From contig CABUIO010000031.1 of assembly GCA_902491625.1 (NCBI GenBank), positions 1 through 21,840 of the forward strand: a stretch of DNA of 21,840 nt. Direction: 5' to 3'. The translations under genes were made by a program, and so were the position numbers. The number at the start of each line of letters is the position of its first letter. The first letter of the stretch is position 1. Below, piece by piece: positions 1 to 5,933 of this stretch. A model generated the notes under the pieces. It did no database searches. It saw only the letters and a program-made list of their open reading frames with translations, and was not told where the DNA came from. This DNA comes from an uncultured Porphyromonadaceae bacterium. Lineage in GTDB: Bacteria > Bacteroidota > Bacteroidia > Bacteroidales > Muribaculaceae.

Positions 1-37
1 AAATAAACGTTAATTTGGGGTCGTTCATGTCGAGTGG

Positions 38-96
38 ATTTTGTCTTGCAGGTGAGGGAGCATAGCAGGCTATGTGTCTGAACCAAAAGGCAAAAT
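38..96 (+). repeat. Hairpin core, copy 1 left
   Basis: Outer arms ATTTTGTCTT (38-47) and AAGGCAAAAT (87-96) pair in 9 of 10 positions. The core is GGGAG, stem CATAG (61-65), loop CAGG (66-69), stem CTATG (70-74), then TGTCT. It is the most divergent of the five cores: one of the two tandem G-A mismatches is replaced by a G-T wobble. Confidence 0.7.
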
Positions 97-200
97 ACGC
101 CGACAGGAACGGAGCCTCTGATATTTTTGATGTTACTCTGTCTGTTAATTTTTTTTGAAGTTATGGAGAGGTTGAAGTAAATGTTAGCGTTGCCGCGTCT

Positions 201-283
201 GCTTTTTGTCAAAAACCTTTCGCGTCTTAGTCACATAGCCCGCTATGCTCCTGCGACTTAAAAGTTTTTGCCTAAAAATCAGC
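201..283 (-). repeat. Hairpin core, copy 1 right (inverted)
   Basis: Read on the minus strand the core is AGGAG, stem CATAG, loop CGGG, stem CTATG, then TGACT (plus-strand core 229-252). The outer arms contain CAAAAAC (210-216) facing GTTTTTG (264-270), with GCT and AGC at the ends. The core orientation is opposite to the hairpin at 38-96. Confidence 0.7.
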
Positions 284-384
284 CGCCTCAAATTTAACGT
301 TTATTTTTAAACACCCTCTTATGTTTCTTAGGGCAAAAATAGTGATAAATTTTTTGAAGCGCAAAGAGGAACCGGAAAAAGTGC

Positions 385-392
385 TAACTTTG
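385..392 (+). promoter_or_regulatory. Candidate -7 element for the Y-family polymerase gene
   Basis: TAACTTTG matches the Bacteroidetes -7 consensus TAnnTTTG and lies in a context (AAAAAGTGCTAACTTTG) very like that before purM. No good -33 TTG is seen 19-21 bases upstream. If real, transcription would begin close to the GTG start at 397, giving a leaderless or nearly leaderless message. Confidence 0.45.
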
Positions 393-396
393 TAAT

Positions 397-1869
397 GTGG
401 GAAAGGATCGAGTCTATATTGCCATTGATCTGAAATCGTTCTATGCGTCGGTGGAGTGTGTCGAGCACGGCTACGACGCTCTTGACGTCTGTCTTGTCGT
501 GGCTGATGCGAGCCGCACCGACAAGACTATCTGTCTCGCCGTGTCTCCGGCGCTGAAGAGCTTCGGCACCGGCGGACGTCCGCGATTCTTCGAAGTCGTG
601 CGCAGGGTCGGGGAGGTGAACCTCCACCGAGGCAAATCGGGCAAGTCGTGTTCCGGTCGCGAGCTGGCAGCGCATCCCGAATTGGCGGTCGATTTCTATG
701 TGGTGCCTCCGCGCATGGCTCTCTATCTGGACTACAGCCGCAGGGTCTATGAGGTCTATCTGCGCTACATCGCTCCCGAAGACATCCATGTATACTCTGT
801 CGACGAGGTGTTTATCGACGCCACGGACTATCTCGGCTTCTACGGACTAACCGCCCACGAGCTGACCATCAGGCTTATCCGCGAGGTTCTTGCTGTCACC
901 GGAATCACCGCCACGGCCGGAATCGGTACCAACATGTATCTCTGCAAGATCGCCATGGACATCGTGGCCAAGAAGATGCCGCCCGACAAGGACGGCGTAC
1001 GCATAGCCGAACTCGACGAGATGTCGTATCGGCGCCTGTTATGGTGTCACGAACCCCTGACGGATTTCTGGCGTGTGGGCCACGGCACAGCCTATCGGCT
1101 CAAATGTCTGGGACTTAACACTATGGGCGACGTGGCGCGTTTCTCACTGCGCCGTGAACAGACGCTTTATGACCTTTTCGGCGTCAATGCCGAGCTTCTG
1201 ATCGACCATGCCTGGGGGTGGGAGCCTGTCACGATGGAGCATGTCAAGGCCTACGAGCCGGAGACACACTCCATAAGCAGCGGTCAGGTGCTCAGCCGCC
1301 CATACACGTTCGCCCAGGCCCGCAACGTGATGCTGGAGATGACCGACAGCATTTCTCTCGAACTCGTGGAGAAATGTCTCGCCACCGATCAGGTAGTGCT
1401 ACACATTGGCTACGACGCAGTAGCGCAGCAGTCCGGATATTCCGGTCGCGTCGGCATAGACCGCTACGGACGCCGTGTGCCGCGCCATGCCCACGGCACC
1501 GCCAACATGGATTTTCCCACCTCCTCCTGTCGTATACTGATCGAGAAACTGACGGAACTTTACGACCGAATCGTAGATCGGGCCCTTATGGTGCGCCGTA
1601 TCACGATTTCCATCAACCGACTGTGCCGCGATGGTGGCACCGCACATCCCGCACTCCCGCAGCAGCTCAGCCTTTTCGACGACATTGAGGAGAAAAGGCG
1701 TGAGGCCAAGGCGGCTGTCCGCGAACTTGAACGCGAGCGCAGGCGTCAGGAGGCAATTCTCGACATAAAGAACAAGTTCGGCAAGAACGCGATACTGCGC
1801 GGATTCAACTATTCCGACGGCGCCACCCAACGCGAACGCAACAACCAGATAGGAGGACACAAAGCATGA
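397..1869 (+). CDS. Y-family DNA polymerase (UmuC/DinB-like), Firmicutes mobile-element type
   Basis: A 490-residue translesion DNA polymerase. The palm begins with IAIDLKSFYASVE (residues 8-20): Asp11 is the first metal ligand and Tyr16 the probable steric gate. SVDEVFID (134-141) gives Asp136/Glu137, the other catalytic acids. TATAGIGTN (171-179) and KDGVRIAELD fit the family's palm/thumb region. QLSLF (423-427) fits the beta-clamp binding motif near the C-terminus. A Lys/Arg-rich helix follows, ending NNQIGGHKA. The GTG start at 397 is chosen because the conserved N-terminus begins there; the ATG at 395 is out of frame. From memory, the protein resembles the polymerase that Firmicutes carry beside a YolD-like gene more than Bacteroides DinB or UmuC. 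The stop overlaps the next start (ATGA), so the two are translationally coupled. No LexA-type operator or umuD was recognised. The function call is firm; the subfamily is from memory. Confidence 0.93.
   Translation: MGKDRVYIAIDLKSFYASVECVEHGYDALDVCLVVADASRTDKTICLAVSPALKSFGTGGRPRFFEVVRRVGEVNLHRGKSGKSCSGRELAAHPELAVDFYVVPPRMALYLDYSRRVYEVYLRYIAPEDIHVYSVDEVFIDATDYLGFYGLTAHELTIRLIREVLAVTGITATAGIGTNMYLCKIAMDIVAKKMPPDKDGVRIAELDEMSYRRLLWCHEPLTDFWRVGHGTAYRLKCLGLNTMGDVARFSLRREQTLYDLFGVNAELLIDHAWGWEPVTMEHVKAYEPETHSISSGQVLSRPYTFAQARNVMLEMTDSISLELVEKCLATDQVVLHIGYDAVAQQSGYSGRVGIDRYGRRVPRHAHGTANMDFPTSSCRILIEKLTELYDRIVDRALMVRRITISINRLCRDGGTAHPALPQQLSLFDDIEEKRREAKAAVRELERERRRQEAILDIKNKFGKNAILRGFNYSDGATQRERNNQIGGHKA
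1851..1856 (+). promoter_or_regulatory. Strong Shine-Dalgarno for the YolD-like gene
   Basis: AGGAGG lies nine bases before the ATG at 1866, inside the last codons (Ile-Gly-Gly-His) of the polymerase. Such a strong site is unusual here, where most genes have weak or no such signal, and it fixes the start of the small downstream gene. Confidence 0.7.
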
Positions 1870-2045
1870 ACGAGGCAGAACAGAAATATGGCGACATCAT
1901 CGGTATGGAGCATCATGTCAGCAATATACATCCGCGGATGCCAATGCGCTCCAGAGCGGCGCAGTTTGCTCCCTTCGCGGCTCTCAGCGGCCACGAGGAG
2001 GCGATAGAGAAGGCTCGCGAGGAGCATATCTCGCATGAGAGATGA
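1866..2045 (+). CDS. YolD-like small protein, partner of the Y-family polymerase
   Basis: A 59-residue ORF starting in the ATGA overlap with the polymerase stop and preceded by AGGAGG. The centre (about residues 23-48) reads HPRMPMRSRAAQFAPFAALS followed by GHEEAI, which I recognise as the core of YolD-like proteins encoded next to Y-family polymerases in Firmicutes (pattern RAAQFxPFAALxGxxxAI). Its biochemical role is not firmly known; the family is tied to DNA-damage responses by gene context. As I remember them, Firmicutes relatives continue for roughly 40-70 more residues, so this one looks short: it ends right after the core with EKAREEHISHER. No frameshifted continuation was found downstream. 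Coupling to the polymerase suggests fixed stoichiometry. The identification rests on the core motif plus neighbourhood. Confidence 0.8.
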   Translation: MNEAEQKYGDIIGMEHHVSNIHPRMPMRSRAAQFAPFAALSGHEEAIEKAREEHISHER

Positions 2046-2123
2046 GGTAGGTGTTAATGGCTGTTTTACAGAGTGTTGCATGCTTACATGTAGATCTATT
2101 CACACGAAATGACATTTTTTTGC

Positions 2124-2154
2124 TTTGTCAGTCGGCAAAAATGTTGTATCTTTA
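2124..2154 (+). promoter_or_regulatory. Bacteroidetes-type promoter in front of palindromic element copy 2
   Basis: TTTG (2124-2127), a 19-base spacer, then TATCTTTA (2147-2154) fit the -33 TTTG / -7 TAnnTTTG arrangement. Transcription would start near 2159-2163, inside the left arm of the 34-bp inverted repeat, and run through the whole element toward glgB. It may serve glgB with a 400-base structured leader, or an independent RNA. Confidence 0.65.
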
Positions 2155-2194
2155 GACCCCATCCCGCAAAAAATGTTAATGCAGGGGCGGTGGA

Positions 2195-2274
2195 TTTTCG
2201 AGGAAATTCCGCAAGTTGAAGAGGGAGTGTAGCGAGCTACACGACCGATGAGACTTGGCGGAATTAACCGAAAA
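2195..2274 (+). repeat. Hairpin core, copy 2 left
   Basis: TTTTCG (2195-2200) pairs with CGAAAA (2269-2274), and AATTCCGC with GCGGAATT further in. The core is GGGAG, stem TGTAG (2228-2232), loop CGAG, stem CTACA (2237-2241), then CGACC. Relative to the CATAG/CTATG cores, two stem pairs and two flanking pairs are changed on both sides so that pairing is kept. Confidence 0.75.
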
Positions 2275-2370
2275 GACACCGGACAATGGGTAAGAGACAA
2301 AAAACATGTTAAACAAATTTACATATCACCCCGTTAATAAACCACATATATGATGTAATGCATCGCATCC

Positions 2371-2446
2371 TTTGATGCTTTTTACCCTTTGGTTCAGTCA
2401 CATAGTCCGCTATGCTCCTGAACCTGCATGGCAAAAATCATCTAAA
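2371..2446 (-). repeat. Hairpin core, copy 2 right (inverted)
   Basis: Read on the minus strand the core is AGGAG, stem CATAG, loop CGGA, stem CTATG, then TGACT. GGTTCAG (2391-2397) pairs with CTGAACC (2418-2424), and weaker pairing continues to TTTGATG / CATCTAAA at the ends. Confidence 0.75.
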
Positions 2447-2559
2447 GCCTGCGACCCCTGCATTAATATTTTTTGTGGGATGGGGTCTTAAAGCGTGATA
2501 GAAATGTACAATACGGGCGGTGCGGACACATCGTCCGAAAACAAGCATAAGAAAAACCG

Positions 2560-4638
2560 ATGGATAAAAAATTAGCTATACTGCGGACCGACAGCTGGCT
2601 GGAGCCATACGCCGCCGCCATAGAGGGACGTCATGAAGATGTCCTGCGAAAACTCAACGAACTGACTGCCAACACCGGCGGTTCACTCAAGCGTTTCGCC
2701 AACGCCTATAATTATTTCGGCCTTCACCGCGACCGCAAAGGCAACTGGGTGTTCAGGGAGTTCGCACCCAACGCTACAGAGATATATCTCATAGGTACCT
2801 TCTCCGACTGGAAAGCACTTCCGGAAAACCGTCTCACCGCACTCGGCGACGGCGCATGGGAGCTGCACCTTGAGGCCGACGTGCTCAAGAACGGCGACCT
2901 CTTCAAGATGCTCGTGCGCTGGGAAGGGGGAGAGGGAGAGCGCATCCCCGCGTATGCGACACGTGTAGTGCAGGATGAGAAGACCCACATCTTCTCCGCC
3001 GAGGTCTACGATCCCGCCGAGCCTTATGAATTCAAGATTAAGAATTTCCGCCCCGACGTGAAGCCTCTTCTCATCTATGAATGCCACATCGGCATGGCGC
3101 AGGAGAAGGAGGGCGTCGGCAGCTACGAGGAATTCCGTACTCAGATATTGCCGCGCATCGCCAAGGACGGCTACAACGCCATCCAGATAATGGCCATTCA
3201 GGAACACCCTTATTACGGATCCTTCGGCTACCATGTGTCGAGCTTCTACGCGCCCTCGTCGCGCTTCGGTACACCCGACGACCTTCGCCGCCTTATCGAC
3301 GAGGCCCACGCGCTCGGCATCGCCGTGATCATGGACATCGTGCACTCCCACGCCGTGAAGAATGTGGTGGAGGGTCTTGGAAGCATTGACGGATGCCGCG
3401 ACACATATTTCTATCCCGGCGACCGCGGCGAGCATCCCGCCTGGGACAGCCTTTGCTTCGATTACGGCAAAAACTCCGTGATACATTTCCTACTATCCAA
3501 CTGCAAATACTGGCTTGAGGAATTCCGTTTCGACGGATTCCGTTTCGACGGCGTCACCTCGATGCTCTACTATGACCACGGTCTGGGCAAGGCGTTCGGA
3601 TCCTACGGCGACTACTACGACGGCGCTCAGGACACCAACGCCATCACATATCTGACGCTGGCCAATATCCTTATCCACGACGTCAATCGGCACGCCATCA
3701 CCATAGCCGAGGAGATGAGCGGAATGCCCGGACTCGCGCTCCCCTTCGCCGACGGCGGCATCGGTTTCGACTACCGCATGGCGATGGGTATTCCCGACTA
3801 TTGGATCAAGACCATCAAGGAGAAGAAGGACGAGGACTGGAAGCCTACCTCCATATTCTGGGAGCTTACCAACCGCCGCGCCGACGAGAAGACAATCAGC
3901 TACGCCGAAAGCCACGACCAGGCGCTTGTCGGCGACAAGACCATCATTTTCCGCCTTATCGACAAGGAGATGTACTGGCACATGATGGTAGGTGACAACA
4001 ACTACACAGTGGAGCGCGGAATGGCTCTCCACAAGATGATCCGCCTCGTGACGCTCGCCACGATCAACGGCGGCTATCTCAACTTCATGGGTAATGAGTG
4101 GGGGCATCCGGAGTGGATCGATTTCCCGCGCGAGGGCAACGGCTGGAGCTACAAGTATGCCCGCCGCCAGTGGAGTCTTGTGGATCGCGAAGACCTGAAA
4201 TACAAGTATCTTAACGGCTGGGACAACCGAATGATCGAGCTTGTGGCCGGCGAATACAATTTCCAGGCCATGCCCATCGAGAAACTGTGGGAAAAAGATG
4301 ACGATCAGGTGCTGGCCTTCAAGCGCGGTGATCTTGTGTTCGTCTTCAATTTCAGTCCTGTGCAGTCCTTTACCGACTACGGCTTCCTGGCACCCGAAGG
4401 GGAATATGAGGTCGTGCTTGACAGCGACAGCGAGGCCTTCGGCGGATTCGGCAATATCGACGACAAAATCCATCACTTCACGCAGCACGATCCCCTCTAT
4501 AAGCCTGCGGGCAAGGGATGGCTGAAGATGTATCTTCCCGCGAGGACGGCGCAGGTGCTCCGTGTCGTCAGGAAACGTCGCAGCTCTGCGAAAACGTCGG
4601 TATCCAAGGGCAAGACAACGAAAAAAACCACTAAGTGA
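2560..4638 (+). CDS. glgB: 1,4-alpha-glucan branching enzyme, eukaryote-like GH13 type
   Basis: A 692-residue glycogen branching enzyme: it cleaves an alpha-1,4 chain and re-attaches it by an alpha-1,6 bond. It has an N-terminal CBM48-like beta domain (about 55-150, with WVFREFAPNATEIYLIGTFS) and a GH13 barrel. The catalytic motifs are region I DIVHSH (259-264), region II GFRFDG (326-331, nucleophile Asp330), region III IAEEMSG (382-388, acid/base Glu384) and region IV YAESHD (448-453, Asp453). GFRFDGVTSM and YAESHDQALVGDKT match the eukaryotic/GH13_8 pattern better than that of the E. coli enzyme, and the length is near that of human GBE1. The C-terminal all-beta domain is followed by a Lys/Arg/Ser/Thr tail (671-692), an odd addition. 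No other glycogen gene is adjacent. The 5' region carries palindromic element copy 2. Confidence 0.97.
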   Translation: MDKKLAILRTDSWLEPYAAAIEGRHEDVLRKLNELTANTGGSLKRFANAYNYFGLHRDRKGNWVFREFAPNATEIYLIGTFSDWKALPENRLTALGDGAWELHLEADVLKNGDLFKMLVRWEGGEGERIPAYATRVVQDEKTHIFSAEVYDPAEPYEFKIKNFRPDVKPLLIYECHIGMAQEKEGVGSYEEFRTQILPRIAKDGYNAIQIMAIQEHPYYGSFGYHVSSFYAPSSRFGTPDDLRRLIDEAHALGIAVIMDIVHSHAVKNVVEGLGSIDGCRDTYFYPGDRGEHPAWDSLCFDYGKNSVIHFLLSNCKYWLEEFRFDGFRFDGVTSMLYYDHGLGKAFGSYGDYYDGAQDTNAITYLTLANILIHDVNRHAITIAEEMSGMPGLALPFADGGIGFDYRMAMGIPDYWIKTIKEKKDEDWKPTSIFWELTNRRADEKTISYAESHDQALVGDKTIIFRLIDKEMYWHMMVGDNNYTVERGMALHKMIRLVTLATINGGYLNFMGNEWGHPEWIDFPREGNGWSYKYARRQWSLVDREDLKYKYLNGWDNRMIELVAGEYNFQAMPIEKLWEKDDDQVLAFKRGDLVFVFNFSPVQSFTDYGFLAPEGEYEVVLDSDSEAFGGFGNIDDKIHHFTQHDPLYKPAGKGWLKMYLPARTAQVLRVVRKRRSSAKTSVSKGKTTKKTTK

Positions 4639-4650
4639 CAGACTATAAAA

Positions 4651-4682
4651 GACAGGGAGGGCGCTGAGTCGCCCTCCCTGTC
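4651..4682. terminator. Perfect 13-bp hairpin between glgB and purM
   Basis: GACAGGGAGGGCG (4651-4663) and CGCCCTCCCTGTC (4670-4682) pair perfectly around a 6-base loop. The plus strand has an A tract rather than a T tract after it; on the minus strand TTTTAT follows. It lies just after glgB and just before the purM -7 element, so a terminator or transcript-end stabiliser for glgB is likely, but it is not a textbook U-tract terminator. Confidence 0.6.
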
Positions 4683-4694
4683 GAAAAAAAGTGT

Positions 4695-4702
4695 TAACTT
4701 TG
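4695..4702 (+). promoter_or_regulatory. Candidate -7 element for purM
   Basis: TAACTTTG matches TAnnTTTG and ends 25 bases before the purM ATG, giving a leader of about 20 bases. The -33 region falls in the right arm of the upstream hairpin and is not a good match. No purine riboswitch was recognised in the short leader. Confidence 0.55.
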
Positions 4703-4727
4703 CGGTTCATAATCAACTTCAAAAACA

Positions 4728-5909
4728 ATGGACAGCAATCGCTATGATCGTCGCGGCGTATCGGCCGTCAAGGAAGATGTGCACGCTGCAATCAAGAACG
4801 TAGACAAAGGTCTTTATCCGGGAGCCTTCTGCAAGATAATTCCGGATGTGCTCGGAGGTGATCCCGAGTGGTGTAATGTGATGCACGCCGACGGCGCCGG
4901 AACCAAGTCAAGTCTCGCCTACATGTATTGGAAGGAGACCGGCGACATGAGTGTCTGGAAAGGCATAGCTCAGGACGCCCTGATAATGAACATTGACGAT
5001 CTTCTATGCGTGGGAGCAACCGACGGAATCCTGCTCTCGTCCACCATCGGACGCAACAAGAAGCTTATTCCGGGCGAGGTGATTGCAGCCATAATCAACG
5101 GTACAGAGGAGCTGCTCGCCGAGCTTCGCGAGCACGGTGTCAACATCGTCTCCACCGGCGGAGAGACTGCCGATGTCGGCGACCTTGTGCGTACAATAAT
5201 TGTCGACAGCACGGTCTGCTGCCGCATGCGCCGCAAGGATGTGGTCGACAACAGCAATATCGCTCCCGGCGACGTTATCGTTGGTCTCGCTTCCTACGGA
5301 CAGTCGGTCTACGAGACCGAATACAACGGCGGCATGGGCAGCAACGGACTGACCTCCGCACGCCATGACGTCTTCGCCAAATATCTGCTTGAGAAATTCC
5401 CCGAAAGCTGCGATCCTGCAGTGCCGGAGGATCTGAAATATTCCGGAAGCTGCCGTCTGACCGACGCAGTGGAGGGTTCGCCCATAGATGCCGGCAAACT
5501 CGTGCTCTCGCCCACGCGCACATACGCGCCTGTAGTGAAACGCGTGCTGGAGAAATACCGCGACAGAATCCACGGCATGATTCATTGCAGCGGCGGCGCA
5601 CAGACCAAGATTCTACATTTTATCGACGACACGAAGCATGTGGTGAAAGACAACCTCTTCCCCGTGCCTCCGCTCTTCAGTCTCATTCAGAAGGAGAGCG
5701 GGACAGAGTGGAAGGAGATGTACAGAGTCTTCAACATGGGTCACAGATTCGAATTCTACGTACCCCGCGAGATTGCCGGCGACATCATAGCCATATCGAA
5801 GGAGTTCGGCATCGAAGCTCAGATCGTAGGCCGTGTCGAGGCTTCCGACGGCAACGGCAAGCTCCTCACAATCAAGAGTGACAAGGGCGAATTCGAATAT
5901 ACCTATTAA
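4728..5909 (+). CDS. purM: Phosphoribosylformylglycinamidine cyclo-ligase (AIR synthetase)
   Basis: A 393-residue enzyme of de novo purine synthesis, converting FGAM to AIR with ATP in the cytoplasm. Family signatures are DGAGTKS (55-61), MNIDDLLCVGA (88-98) and TGGETADVG (143-151), the ATP-binding/active-site motifs of the PurM/PurL fold. PGDVIVGLAS and NGLTSAR mark the start of the C-terminal domain, and the Gly-rich HCSGGAQTK segment lies about residues 287-295. It is longer than E. coli PurM (345 residues), which I believe is usual for the Bacteroidetes form. The ATG at 4728 follows a plausible promoter. The next gene starts 24 bases downstream, so purM probably heads a transcript that continues into cell-envelope genes. 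No other pur gene is adjacent. Confidence 0.95.
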   Translation: MDSNRYDRRGVSAVKEDVHAAIKNVDKGLYPGAFCKIIPDVLGGDPEWCNVMHADGAGTKSSLAYMYWKETGDMSVWKGIAQDALIMNIDDLLCVGATDGILLSSTIGRNKKLIPGEVIAAIINGTEELLAELREHGVNIVSTGGETADVGDLVRTIIVDSTVCCRMRRKDVVDNSNIAPGDVIVGLASYGQSVYETEYNGGMGSNGLTSARHDVFAKYLLEKFPESCDPAVPEDLKYSGSCRLTDAVEGSPIDAGKLVLSPTRTYAPVVKRVLEKYRDRIHGMIHCSGGAQTKILHFIDDTKHVVKDNLFPVPPLFSLIQKESGTEWKEMYRVFNMGHRFEFYVPREIAGDIIAISKEFGIEAQIVGRVEASDGNGKLLTIKSDKGEFEYTY

Positions 5910-5933
5910 ATCTTAAATCCCCGGAAGGAACCG

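Larger units (their letters stand above)
1..312. repeat. Palindromic intergenic element, copy 1 (two inverted hairpins inside an outer inverted repeat)
   Basis: The first 13 bases (AAATAAACGTTAA) are the exact reverse complement of 294-306. With one indel and one mismatch the match extends to 1-20 versus 286-306. Inside lie two long imperfect hairpins (38-96 and 201-283) whose cores are in opposite orientation. The motif GTGGATTTT at 34-42 precedes the first hairpin, as in copy 2 (2190-2198). The left arm touches the window edge, so the true boundary and any promoter before it cannot be seen. The element sits upstream of the polymerase gene at 397. It resembles a BIME (paired inverted REP sequences) in layout. 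No transposase is nearby. Confidence 0.75.
2150..2493. repeat. Palindromic intergenic element, copy 2, closed by a 34-bp inverted repeat
   Basis: 2154-2187 pairs with 2455-2488: 32 Watson-Crick pairs plus two G-T pairs over 34 positions. CTTTAG and CTTAAAG continue the symmetry outward with a one-base offset. Inside are two long hairpins (2195-2274 and 2371-2446) with cores in opposite orientation, and GTGGATTTT (2190-2198) before the first, as in copy 1. The arms share GTTAAT and GGGG with copy 1 but otherwise differ, yet each copy keeps its own pairing. This accounts for most of the 514-base gap between the YolD-like gene and glgB. It could be a miniature mobile element, a BIME-like repeat or a structured RNA; no transposase is in view. 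Confidence 0.8.

Noticed and set aside
328..789. Minus-strand ORF of 153 codons
   Set aside because: It is antisense to the clear Y-family polymerase, with no family resemblance; a frame shadow typical of GC-rich coding DNA.
2100..2300. Minus-strand ORF of 66 codons
   Set aside because: It lies over the inverted-repeat element and promoter at 2124-2493; the protein has no domain and the region is better explained by hairpins.
1..2493. CRISPR array
   Set aside because: The repeated cores are few, widely spaced, in both orientations and lie within long palindromes; there are no regular spacers and no cas genes.
2150..2493. Insertion sequence
   Set aside because: The element has inverted termini but no transposase reading frame; no convincing target-site duplication was found at its ends.
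3493..4728. Minus-strand ORF of 411 codons
   Set aside because: Antisense to glgB across its conserved catalytic motifs; its His/Val/Glu-rich composition is that of a shadow frame.
4702..4728. Purine riboswitch before purM
   Set aside because: The probable leader is only about 20 bases and shows no aptamer-like structure.
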